In this document: piece by piece, positions 1-6,554 of the stretch | Numbering within the stretch: position 1 is the first letter of the stretch | Layout: every line of letters begins with the position of its first letter | Assembly: GCA_964556225.1 (NCBI GenBank) | Contig: CAZKVJ010000027.1 | Coordinates: forward strand, 1 to 35,647 | From: CAZKVJ01 sp964556225 | GTDB taxonomy: Bacteria > Actinomycetota > Acidimicrobiia > Acidimicrobiales > Ilumatobacteraceae | Length of the DNA: 35,647 nt | Direction: 5' to 3' | Notes under the pieces: model-generated | The model's database searches: none | What the model was told of the DNA's origin: nothing | Seen by the model: only the letters and a program-made list of their open reading frames with translations | Translations under genes and position numbers: made by a program

Positions 1-54
1 CGTGAGGGTGGCCGTACCGTGGGTGCGGGCCGCGTCACCAAGATCATCAAGTGA
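1..54 (+). CDS. tuf: Elongation factor Tu, C-terminal end (partial)
   Basis: Only the last 17 codons and the TGA stop lie in the window. They read REGGRTVGAGRVTKIIK, the highly conserved end of the third beta-barrel domain of EF-Tu, which carries aminoacyl-tRNA to the ribosome as a GTP complex. The rest of the gene lies upstream of the window. rpsJ follows after 11 nt, as in the common fusA-tuf-rpsJ order. The peptide is short but very characteristic; the only real alternative would be a second tuf copy. Confidence 0.9.
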   Translation, partial: REGGRTVGAGRVTKIIK

Positions 55-65
55 GCTGACGGACC

Positions 66-380
66 ATGGCCCAGAGCATCCGCATCCGCCTGAAGGCGTT
101 CGACCACGAGATCATCGACCAGTCGACGCGCAAGATCGTCGAGACGGTCACCCGCACCAACGCCACGGTGCGAGGCCCGATCCCGCTGCCCACGGACAAG
201 CATCGCTACACGGTCATCCGTGGCCCCCACATCGACAAGGACTCGCGTGAGCACTTCGAGATGCGGGTGCACAAGCGCCTGATCGACATCGTCGACCCGA
301 ACGCGAAGACGATCGACAGCCTGCAGCGCATCGAGCTGCCCGCCGGCGTCGACATCGAGATCAAGATCCAGAGCTCCTGA
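66..380 (+). CDS. rpsJ: 30S ribosomal protein S10
   Basis: The protein has 104 residues, the usual S10 length. It shows the family motifs GPIPLPT (residues 37-43) and FEMRVHKRLIDI (64-75). S10 sits in the head of the small subunit and, in many bacteria, also binds NusB in antitermination complexes. The ATG lies 11 nt after the tuf stop with no strong Shine-Dalgarno sequence, so it is probably read by coupling from tuf. It is followed by a strong hairpin rather than by rplC, so here it ends the tuf transcript instead of opening the S10 operon. Confidence 0.97.
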   Translation: MAQSIRIRLKAFDHEIIDQSTRKIVETVTRTNATVRGPIPLPTDKHRYTVIRGPHIDKDSREHFEMRVHKRLIDIVDPNAKTIDSLQRIELPAGVDIEIKIQSS

Positions 381-395
381 CCCTCTGCGATTGTT

Positions 396-425
396 CGACT
401 TGGGCGCATTTTCGCGCCCAAGTCG
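396..425 (+). terminator. Strong hairpin closing the tuf-rpsJ unit
   Basis: A perfect 12-bp stem (396-407 pairing with 414-425) closes a 6-nt loop (ATTTTC), starting 15 nt after the rpsJ stop. The stem is GC-rich and there is no T-run after it. This fits the U-tract-less intrinsic terminators often proposed for high-GC actinobacteria. The pairing is seen directly; the terminator role is inferred. Confidence 0.7.
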
Positions 426-480
426 GCCAAACGCAGGGGCGACGGGGATCTGGGGCAGGGCGGCGGTAGACATCTGTCCC

Positions 481-1668
481 ATGGATCCGCTGCCCGGGCT
501 CCCCGAGCCGCCCTCGCCGGGCCATCTCCCGGCCCCGTCGGCCTACCCGCCTCCGCCCCCCACCGCGCCTCGCCCACCCCGGCGCGCGTGGCCGGTGCTG
601 GTGGCACTCGTCGCCGGTCTCGTCGGTGGCGTCGGAGGCGTGCTGGCCGGCGTGTGGATCGCCGACCGTGACGACGCCTCGTCCGGGGCGTGGCGCGGGC
701 CCTCCTCGCTGCCGGTGGCGGTGGCCGAGGAGCGCCCGGACGAGGCGCTGCTGAGCCGCCTCGACGTGGCCAGCGTGGTCGCCACCATGGCGAACAGCGT
801 GGTCACGGTGTTCGCCGATGTCGACGGCCCGGACGGCCAGGGCACGGCGACGGGCACCGGTGTGGTGCTCACGAGCGACGGCGAGGTGGTCACCAACGCC
901 CATGTCGTCGCCGACGCCACCGAGGTTCGGGTTCGCCTCCCTGGTGAGAGCGAGCCCCGGTCCGCCGTGGTGCTGGCCACCGACCCCGGCAACGACCTAG
1001 CCCTCGTGAAGGTCGACGCCACCGGGCTGGTGCCGGCCACGTTCGCGGCCGACGGCTCGCTGCGCCTGGGCGACGAGGTGGTCGCCATCGGGTACGCGCT
1101 CGACCTCGACGGCGGCCCCTCGGTCACGCTCGGCATCGTGTCGGGCCTCGACCGCACCATCACCACGGACGCCGGGGCGCTCGATCGCCTGGTGCAGACC
1201 GACGCGGCGATCTCGTCCGGGAACTCCGGCGGTCCGCTGGTCAACGGCCTCGGCGAGGTGGTGGGCATCAACACCGCCGTGGCGCGCGGCGACACCACGA
1301 CCGCAGCGAACAACATCGGGTTCGCCATCGCGGCGCCGGAGGCCGTGCGGGTGATCGACCAGCTGCGGGCTTCGGCCGGGGGTGAGGCCCGCACCGAGGG
1401 CTACCTCGGCGTCGGCCTGGCCAACCGCGAGGACGGCGGGGGCGGGGCCATCGTCACCGAGGTGGCGCCCGGCTCGCCCGCCGAGCTCGCCGGGATCGAG
1501 GTCGGCGACGTCATCGTCGCCGTCGACGGGGCGGCGGTGGAGGGCCAGGCGGCGCTGATCGCTGCCATCCGCGACGCCGAGCCGGGCGACGACGTGGAGA
1601 TCAGCGTCGTGCGCGACGGCGAGGAGCTGACCGTCACCGCCACGCTGGTCGAGCGGCCCGAGTCCTGA
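481..1668 (+). CDS. Membrane-anchored HtrA/DegP-like serine protease with PDZ domain
   Basis: The protein has 395 residues from the ATG at 481. A Pro-rich cytoplasmic N-terminus (1-35) precedes one membrane helix (about 37-60). A trypsin-like domain (about 95-295) carries the triad His141 (TNAHVV), Asp172 (NDLALVKV) and Ser249 (GNSGG). A C-terminal PDZ domain covers about 305-390. This is the S1C layout of envelope quality-control proteases, with the catalytic part outside the membrane. An in-frame TTG at 391 would add 30 residues but lies inside the rpsJ terminator region, so I prefer 481. A -10-like TAGACA sits 8 nt before the ATG. The gene lies between rpsJ and rplC, an unusual place. Confidence 0.9.
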   Translation: MDPLPGLPEPPSPGHLPAPSAYPPPPPTAPRPPRRAWPVLVALVAGLVGGVGGVLAGVWIADRDDASSGAWRGPSSLPVAVAEERPDEALLSRLDVASVVATMANSVVTVFADVDGPDGQGTATGTGVVLTSDGEVVTNAHVVADATEVRVRLPGESEPRSAVVLATDPGNDLALVKVDATGLVPATFAADGSLRLGDEVVAIGYALDLDGGPSVTLGIVSGLDRTITTDAGALDRLVQTDAAISSGNSGGPLVNGLGEVVGINTAVARGDTTTAANNIGFAIAAPEAVRVIDQLRASAGGEARTEGYLGVGLANREDGGGGAIVTEVAPGSPAELAGIEVGDVIVAVDGAAVEGQAALIAAIRDAEPGDDVEISVVRDGEELTVTATLVERPES

Positions 1669-1681
1669 CCCCGGCGGGGAG

Positions 1682-1706
1682 ACGGCCGCGTACGATGCGC
1701 GGCCGT
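1682..1706 (+). promoter_or_regulatory. Inverted repeat framing a -10 box at the hydrolase start
   Basis: The arms 1682-1690 and 1698-1706 are perfectly complementary (9 bp). The 7-nt loop, TACGATG, contains the hexamer TACGAT (1691-1696). The GTG start of the hydrolase begins at 1705, inside the right arm and 8 nt after the hexamer. This fits a leaderless promoter with an overlapping operator. In RNA from upstream it would also form a hairpin after the protease stop, so a terminator role is possible. Confidence 0.5.
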
Positions 1707-2904
1707 GCAGGACCTCGACATCCACCTCGGCGCTCGGCGTCCGTTCGGCCTGAGCTTCTGGCCGCTGCCGGAGGACGACCCCGGGGTGGAGATCCCCCGC
1801 GAGTCGGTGCGGCTCGTCGCTCCGGACGGGGCGCTGGTCCGGGGGCTGCTGTGGCTCCCGCCCGGTGGACGGCCGTGGCGCACGGCGGTCATCCTCAGCC
1901 ACCCACGTGGCGACTTCACGGTGCACTACGCCTGTCCGCTCCTGGCCGCAGCGGGGTACGCGGTGCTCGGCTTCGCCACCCGCTACCTGAACAACGACAC
2001 CGACTGCCTGCACGAGAGCTGCATCGTCGACGTGCGGACCGCGCACGACTTCATGGTGTCGAGGGGCGCCGAGGCCGTCGTGCTGCTCGGGAACTCGGGT
2101 GGCGGGTCGCTCATGGCCATGGCCCACGCCGAGCTCGGCATCGGCGACGGGTGGGTCGGGATGGCGGCCCACCCGGGCGAGGGCGTGTTCATGCTGCAAG
2201 TGATCGACCCGTCCGTGGCCGACGAGCACGACCCGTTCAGCCGGGTGCCCGAGCTCGACATGTACGACCCGGACAACGGCTGGCGGCCATGGCCGGAGCC
2301 GTGCCGCTACGACCCGGTGTGGCTCGACCGCTACCGAGCCGCCCAGGTCGAGCGGGTGGCGCGCATCGACGCCATCGCCCGGCAGGCCATCGCCGACAGC
2401 GACGAGGCCGGACGGCTCATCGAGGGCGTCGACCAGCGCAGCGACCCCCGCACCTGGCGTGACCTGCGGGCCCGGCGGGTGTTCTCCCGGTACCTGACGA
2501 TCTACCGCACGCTCGCCGACCCGGCGTACCTCGACCTCACGATCGACCCGGACGAGCGTCCGCTCGGCAGCCTCTTCGCCTTCCCCGATCCGCTCGACGC
2601 CAACTACGGCCGCGGTGGCCTCGCCCGGACCATGACGGCGCGCGGCTGGCTGAGCACCTGGTCCGGGCTGTCGAGCCGGGCCCGGCTGGCCGACACCATG
2701 CCGCACGTCCGCGTGCCGACGCTGCTGGTCCACCCCACCGCCGACACCGAGATCCGCGTCCGCCAGGCGAAGGAGATCGTGGCCAGCGCCGGGGCCGAGG
2801 ATCTCACCTACGTCGAGATGAAGGGCGCTCCGCACTACCTGGAGGGCCACCGCCGGGAGGCGCTCGGCATCGTCGCCGAGTGGCTCGCCGCCCGGTACCC
2901 CTGA
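1705..2904 (+). CDS. Alpha/beta-hydrolase fold protein of unknown substrate
   Basis: The protein has 399 residues with an alpha/beta-hydrolase layout. The nucleophile elbow is GNSGGG (Ser131). A probable acid is Asp347 in LVHPTADTEI and the probable base is His377 in KGAPHYLEGH. Strand AVILSHPRG (61-69) precedes the elbow. A long segment between about 160 and 330, rich in Asp, Arg and Tyr, would form the cap that sets the substrate. No signal peptide or membrane segment is visible, so it is probably cytoplasmic. The GTG start follows a -10-like TACGAT by 8 nt with no Shine-Dalgarno, suggesting a leaderless mRNA. Esterase, lactonase or peptidase are all possible; context gives no substrate. 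Confidence 0.75.
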   Translation: MQDLDIHLGARRPFGLSFWPLPEDDPGVEIPRESVRLVAPDGALVRGLLWLPPGGRPWRTAVILSHPRGDFTVHYACPLLAAAGYAVLGFATRYLNNDTDCLHESCIVDVRTAHDFMVSRGAEAVVLLGNSGGGSLMAMAHAELGIGDGWVGMAAHPGEGVFMLQVIDPSVADEHDPFSRVPELDMYDPDNGWRPWPEPCRYDPVWLDRYRAAQVERVARIDAIARQAIADSDEAGRLIEGVDQRSDPRTWRDLRARRVFSRYLTIYRTLADPAYLDLTIDPDERPLGSLFAFPDPLDANYGRGGLARTMTARGWLSTWSGLSSRARLADTMPHVRVPTLLVHPTADTEIRVRQAKEIVASAGAEDLTYVEMKGAPHYLEGHRREALGIVAEWLAARYP

Positions 2905-2930
2905 CACCGGGAGGACTGCGACCGGCGCGC

Positions 2931-2959
2931 TTGGCGATCGGCCGGGTACCAGGTAGTCT
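2931..2959 (+). promoter_or_regulatory. Promoter of the rplC operon
   Basis: TTGGCG (2931-2936), a 17-nt spacer and TAGTCT (2954-2959) make a good housekeeping sigma promoter. It points at rplC, whose ATG lies about 190 nt beyond the expected transcription start near 2966. This promoter is needed because rpsJ is cut off by a hairpin and two unrelated genes. Confidence 0.7.
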
Positions 2960-3027
2960 TTCCTCCTTGTGCGTGGCGGGTCCTCCCCGCCAGGCGCCGA
3001 GACTCGATCAACCGACGTCCGTGCGCG

Positions 3028-3094
3028 CCCACCTCGGTGGGGACCTCACGGCGACAACCGATCCTGGTGCTCCGCCGGCTCTGCCGTGCGGAGC
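3028..3094 (+). promoter_or_regulatory. Structured leader of the rplC operon mRNA
   Basis: Two hairpins lie between the promoter and rplC. The first is a 6-bp stem (3028-3033 with 3036-3041; 5 bp with a four-base loop in practice). The second is an 11-bp stem (3069-3079 with 3083-3094) with a 3-nt loop and one bulged T at 3087. S10-operon leaders in other bacteria are often bound by L4, which is encoded second in this transcript. That this leader does the same is only inference. Confidence 0.4.
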
Positions 3095-3154
3095 ATCTGC
3101 GTGAAGGACCGCACCAGGGCCAGCGCCCCGGACAACGAGACAGAGGCAGCCGCT

Positions 3155-3793
3155 ATGGCGACGAAGGCAATCGTCGGCGAAAAGGTAGGGATGACGCAGG
3201 TCTGGGCCGATGACAACCGGGTCATCCCGGTCACGGTCCTGCGCGTCGAGCCGGCCCGCGTCGTGCAGGTGAAGACCACCGAGCGCGACGGCTACTCGGC
3301 CGTACAGGTCACCTACGGCCACAAGGACCCCAAGAAGCTCAACCGGCCCGAGAACGGCCACTTCGCCAAGGCGGGCGTGGCGCCGGGCAAGCGTCTCGTC
3401 GAGCTGCGGCTCGACTCCGTCGACGGCTTCAGCGTCGGTCAGGAGATCGGCGTCGACACCCTCGGTGCCGGCGAGCGCGTCGACGTGACCGCGGTCAGCC
3501 GGGGCAAGGGCTTCGCCGGCACGATGAAGCGCCACAACTTCGGTGGCCAGGGGGCCAGCCACGGCAACCACAAGAAGCACCGGGCGCCGGGCTCGATCGG
3601 GCAGTGCTCGTTCCCCGGCCGGGTGTTCAAGGGCGTGCGCATGGCCGGCCAGATGGGCAACCAGCAGGTCACCACGCTGAACCTCGAGGTCGTCGAGGCC
3701 GACGCCGAGCGCGGCCTGCTGCTGGTGAAGGGCTCGGTGCCCGGTCCCAACGGCGGCGTGGTGATCGTCCGCAACGCGGTGAAGGGGAAGTGA
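3155..3793 (+). CDS. rplC: 50S ribosomal protein L3
   Basis: The protein has 212 residues, normal for L3. It begins MATKAIVGEKVGMTQVW and holds the long central loop SRGKGFAGTMKRHNFGGQ and PGSIGQCSFPGRVFKG, which reaches toward the peptidyl-transferase centre. L3 helps start 50S assembly. The ATG at 3155 was chosen by homology; the frame stays open upstream to 2969 but that part encodes no L3 sequence. It is the first gene of the truncated S10 operon and overlaps rplD by one base (TGATG). Confidence 0.97.
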   Translation: MATKAIVGEKVGMTQVWADDNRVIPVTVLRVEPARVVQVKTTERDGYSAVQVTYGHKDPKKLNRPENGHFAKAGVAPGKRLVELRLDSVDGFSVGQEIGVDTLGAGERVDVTAVSRGKGFAGTMKRHNFGGQGASHGNHKKHRAPGSIGQCSFPGRVFKGVRMAGQMGNQQVTTLNLEVVEADAERGLLLVKGSVPGPNGGVVIVRNAVKGK

Positions 3794-4413
3794 TGACCTC
3801 CGTGACGGTGAAGAGCGCGACCGGCGCCGAGAAGGGCAGCGTCGAGCTCGACGAGCAGACCTTCGGCGTCCAGCCGAACGTGCCGGTGATGCACCAGGTG
3901 GTCGTGGCCCAGCTCGCCCACCGCCGGGCCGGCACCCAGAGCACCAAGACCCGCGCCGAGGTGTCCGGCGGCGGCCGCAAGCCGTACAAGCAGAAGGGCA
4001 CCGGCAACGCCCGCCAGGGCTCCATCCGGGCGCCCCACTTCAGCGGCGGCGGCATCGCCCTCGGCCCCAAGCCCCGCAGCTACTCGCAGCGCACCCCGAA
4101 GAAGATGATCAAGCTCGCCCTGCGCTCGGCCCTGTCGGACCGCGCCGCCGAGGGCCGCGTCGCCGTGGTCGACGAGTGGGGCTTCGACACCCCGAGCACC
4201 AAGTCCGCCCGTGCGGCACTCGGTGCGCTCGGCCTCGAGGGCCGTGTGCTCGTGGTGGTCGGCCGCGACGACGTCACCACGATCAAGAGCTTCCGCAACC
4301 TGCCCGAGGTCCAGCTGATCGAGGCCGGCGAGCTGAACGCCTACGACATCCTCTGCAACGACTGGATCGTGTTCACGCAGGCCACCCTGCCCTCCAGCGA
4401 GAAGAGCGCATGA
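3793..4413 (+). CDS. rplD: 50S ribosomal protein L4
   Basis: The protein has 206 residues. The extended tunnel loop is recognisable as RRAGTQSTKTRAEVSGGG and KPYKQKGTGNARQGS (about 44-78), followed by GPKPRSYSQRTPKKM. L4 lines the peptide exit tunnel. In E. coli it also represses its own operon by binding the S10 leader, relevant here because this transcript has a structured leader. The ATG shares its A with the rplC stop, and the stop overlaps the start of rplW. Confidence 0.97.
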   Translation: MTSVTVKSATGAEKGSVELDEQTFGVQPNVPVMHQVVVAQLAHRRAGTQSTKTRAEVSGGGRKPYKQKGTGNARQGSIRAPHFSGGGIALGPKPRSYSQRTPKKMIKLALRSALSDRAAEGRVAVVDEWGFDTPSTKSARAALGALGLEGRVLVVVGRDDVTTIKSFRNLPEVQLIEAGELNAYDILCNDWIVFTQATLPSSEKSA

Positions 4414-4703
4414 TGAAGGACCCACGCGACATCATCATCGAGCCGGTCGTGTCCGAGAAGAGCTACGCGCTCATCGAGACCGGCGTCTACACCTTCCGGG
4501 TCCACCCCGACGCCAGCAAGCCGGAGATCCACGACGCCGTCGAGGCCATCTGGGGCGTGCAGGTGCTGAAGGTGAACACCCTGAACCGGCCGGGCAAGAA
4601 GACCCGAGCCCGCAAGTCGAGCCGCCCCGGGCGGCGTCCCGACACCAAGCGGGCGATCGTGACCCTGGCAGCGGGCGACGAGATCCCGCTGTTCGAGAGC
4701 TGA
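4410..4703 (+). CDS. rplW: 50S ribosomal protein L23
   Basis: The protein has 97 residues, standard L23 length. It carries DIIIEPVVSEKSYALIE, YTFRVHPDASKPEI and the basic loop KKTRARKSSRPGRRPDTKRA. L23 sits at the exit of the peptide tunnel and docks trigger factor and SRP. Two adjacent ATG codons (4410, 4413) could start it. I chose 4410 because it makes a 4-nt ATGA overlap with rplD, a pattern seen repeatedly in this operon. Starting at 4413 shortens it by one residue. Confidence 0.95.
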   Translation: MMKDPRDIIIEPVVSEKSYALIETGVYTFRVHPDASKPEIHDAVEAIWGVQVLKVNTLNRPGKKTRARKSSRPGRRPDTKRAIVTLAAGDEIPLFES

Positions 4704-4716
4704 GGCAGCACCCGCC

Positions 4717-5553
4717 ATGCCCATCCGCAAGCGCAAGCCCACGAGCGCCGGCCGCCGGTTCCAGACGGTCTCCGACTACTCGGAGATCACCCGGACCGAG
4801 CCCGAGCGCACCCTGCTGGCCCCGACCCCCAAGAGCGGCGGCCGCAACGTGTACGGCCGCAAGACCGCCCGCCACCGCGGCGGCGGCCACAAGCGCCAGT
4901 ACCGCATCATCGACTTCAAGCGCACCAAGGACGGCGTGCCGGCCCGGGTCGCGTCGATCGAGTACGACCCCAACCGCACCTGCCGCATCGCCCTGCTCCA
5001 CTATGCCGACGGCGACAAGGCGTACATCCTGGCGCCCAAGGGGCTGAAGGTCGGTGATCAGGTGGCCAGCGGCCACGGCGCCGACATCAAGCCCGGCAAC
5101 GCCATGCCGCTGCGCTACATCCCCGTCGGCACCGTGGTGCACAACGTCGAGCTGCGTCCCGGCCAGGGCGGCAAGATGGCCCGCTCCGCCGGCACGGCCG
5201 TGCAGCTGGTCGCCAAGGACGGCGACTTCGCCACGTTGCGCATGCCCTCCACGGAGATGCGCCGGGTCATGATCGACTGCCGGGCCACCGTCGGTGAGGT
5301 GGGCAACGCCGAGCACGAGCTCGTCAAGGTCGGCAAGGCCGGCCGAAACCGCTGGAAGGGTGTGCGCCCCCAGACCCGTGGCGTGGCCATGAACCCCGTC
5401 GACCACCCCCTCGGCGGCGGCGAGGGCCGCACGTCGGGTGGCCGTCCGGCCGTGTCGCCGTGGGGCAAGCCCGAGGGCCGCACCCGCGACCGGAACAAGC
5501 CGTCACAGTCCCTCATCATCCGCCGGCGCCGCACCGGCAAGGGTCGCCGGTAA
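4717..5553 (+). CDS. rplB: 50S ribosomal protein L2
   Basis: The protein has 278 residues, normal for L2. It shows the N-terminal basic segment, the RNA-binding core and the motif NPVDHPLGGGEGR (226-238). His230 corresponds to the E. coli His229 near the peptidyl-transferase centre. The very basic end (LIIRRRRTGKGRR) is typical. L2 binds 23S rRNA and is needed to join subunits. rplW lies 13 nt upstream and rpsS 12 nt downstream with GAGAGGAT before its ATG. Confidence 0.98.
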   Translation: MPIRKRKPTSAGRRFQTVSDYSEITRTEPERTLLAPTPKSGGRNVYGRKTARHRGGGHKRQYRIIDFKRTKDGVPARVASIEYDPNRTCRIALLHYADGDKAYILAPKGLKVGDQVASGHGADIKPGNAMPLRYIPVGTVVHNVELRPGQGGKMARSAGTAVQLVAKDGDFATLRMPSTEMRRVMIDCRATVGEVGNAEHELVKVGKAGRNRWKGVRPQTRGVAMNPVDHPLGGGEGRTSGGRPAVSPWGKPEGRTRDRNKPSQSLIIRRRRTGKGRR

Positions 5554-5565
5554 GAGAGGATCGAG

Positions 5566-5850
5566 ATGTCCCGCAGCCTGAAGAAGGGCCCGTTCGTCGA
5601 CGACCACCTGCTGAAGAAGGTGGACGAGCTGAACGAGAAGGGCGAGCGCAAGGTCATCAAGACCTGGTCGCGTCGCTCCACGATCATCCCCGACATGGTG
5701 GGTCACACCATCGCCGTGCACGACGGCCGCAAGCACGTGCCGGTCTACGTGACCGAGGCCATGGTGGGCCACAAGCTGGGTGAGTTCTCGCCGACGCGGA
5801 CGTTCCGCTACCACGCCGGCCAGGAGAAGAGCGCGAAGGGTCGCCGCTGA
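5566..5850 (+). CDS. rpsS: 30S ribosomal protein S19
   Basis: The protein has 94 residues and is a canonical S19, starting MSRSLKKGPFVDDHLLKK and carrying GHTIAVHDGRKHVPVYV and GHKLGEFSPTRTF. It forms a complex with S13 in the head of the 30S subunit near the A site. An AGAGGA Shine-Dalgarno sequence precedes the ATG. The TGA stop overlaps the rplV start by one base (TGATG), so L22 is probably made by coupled re-initiation. Confidence 0.98.
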   Translation: MSRSLKKGPFVDDHLLKKVDELNEKGERKVIKTWSRRSTIIPDMVGHTIAVHDGRKHVPVYVTEAMVGHKLGEFSPTRTFRYHAGQEKSAKGRR

Positions 5851-6554
5851 TGACCGGACCGAAGCTGAACGAGGGCTCGTTCGTCGCCGGCGAGCGCAGC
5901 GGCACCAAGGCCAGCGCCCGCTACGTGCGGGTGTCGGCGTCCAAGGCCCGCCAGGTGCTCGACCTGATCCGTGGGCTCGACGTACGCCGCGCCGACGAGG
6001 TGCTGCAGTTCTCCGAGCGGGCGGTGGCCCGCGACGTGCGCAAGGTGCTGGCCTCCGCGGTGGCGAACGCCCAGCACAACGACGGCCAGGACCCCGAGGA
6101 GCTCTACGTCAAGGCGTGCTTCGCCGACGAGGGCCCGACGCTGCGGCGCTTCAAGCCGCGTGCTCGTGGTCGGGCCACCCGCATCCGCAAGCGCACCTGC
6201 CACATAACGATCGTCGTCGCCCGCATGAGCGACGACCGTCTGGCCGTCATCGCCCAGCGCGATGCGCGCCGGGCCGGCGGTCCGGCCGGCCGTCGGGCCG
6301 CCGGTGGGGCAGCCGCTCGCCGGGCCCGGGTCGAGCGCAGCCGCCAGCGCGCTGCCGAGCGTGCCGGCGCGGCGACCACGGAGACGGTCGAGGCGGAGCC
6401 CACCGAGACCGCGGACGAGACGGTCGAGGCGGCCCACGAGAGTGTCGAGACCGTCGAGGCCGAGGTCGTGGCGACCACCGAGACGGTCGAGACGGAGCCC
6501 ACCGAGGCCGCAGCGGCCGAGGCCAGCGCCGACGACGAGACGGAGAGCAACTGA
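5850..6554 (+). CDS. rplV: 50S ribosomal protein L22 with long C-terminal extension
   Basis: The protein has 234 residues, about twice the usual 110-120. The L22 core spans about 20-130 and includes RYVRVSASKARQVLDLIRG and the tunnel-loop sequence LRRFKPRARGRATRIRKRT. A basic Arg/Ala-rich linker (about 135-172) follows. The last 60 residues are an acidic Glu/Thr/Val/Ala tail with repeated ETVEAEPTE and ETVETEPTE units. The frame runs cleanly into rpsC by a TGATG overlap, so the tail is not a frameshift. L22 lines the exit tunnel and the tail should project from the surface. The core is certain; the role of the tail is unknown. Confidence 0.95.
   Translation: MTGPKLNEGSFVAGERSGTKASARYVRVSASKARQVLDLIRGLDVRRADEVLQFSERAVARDVRKVLASAVANAQHNDGQDPEELYVKACFADEGPTLRRFKPRARGRATRIRKRTCHITIVVARMSDDRLAVIAQRDARRAGGPAGRRAAGGAAARRARVERSRQRAAERAGAATTETVEAEPTETADETVEAAHESVETVEAEVVATTETVETEPTEAAAAEASADDETESN
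6372..6513 (+). repeat. Direct repeat inside the rplV tail
   Basis: Two 43-nt copies, 6372-6414 and 6471-6513, match at 39 of 43 positions and lie 99 nt apart, exactly in frame. They encode the ETVE-x-EPTE repeats of the acidic tail of L22. The arrangement suggests the tail grew by in-frame duplication and may vary in length between strains. Confidence 0.75.

Noticed and set aside
391..480. TTG start at 391 for the HtrA-like protease
   Set aside because: It falls in the rpsJ terminator stem region and would add 30 unconserved residues. The ATG at 481 begins the typical Pro-rich cytoplasmic segment.
997..2907. Long open frame of 636 codons on the minus strand opposite the protease and hydrolase
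   Set aside because: It is a codon-phase shadow of the high-GC + strand genes. Its product is rich in Arg, Val, His, Gly and Asp with no recognisable motif, and the + strand genes have intact catalytic residues.
2969..3154. Upstream extension of L3 to a start at 2969
   Set aside because: The extra 62 residues do not resemble L3 and cover the leader hairpins. Conserved L3 starts at 3155.
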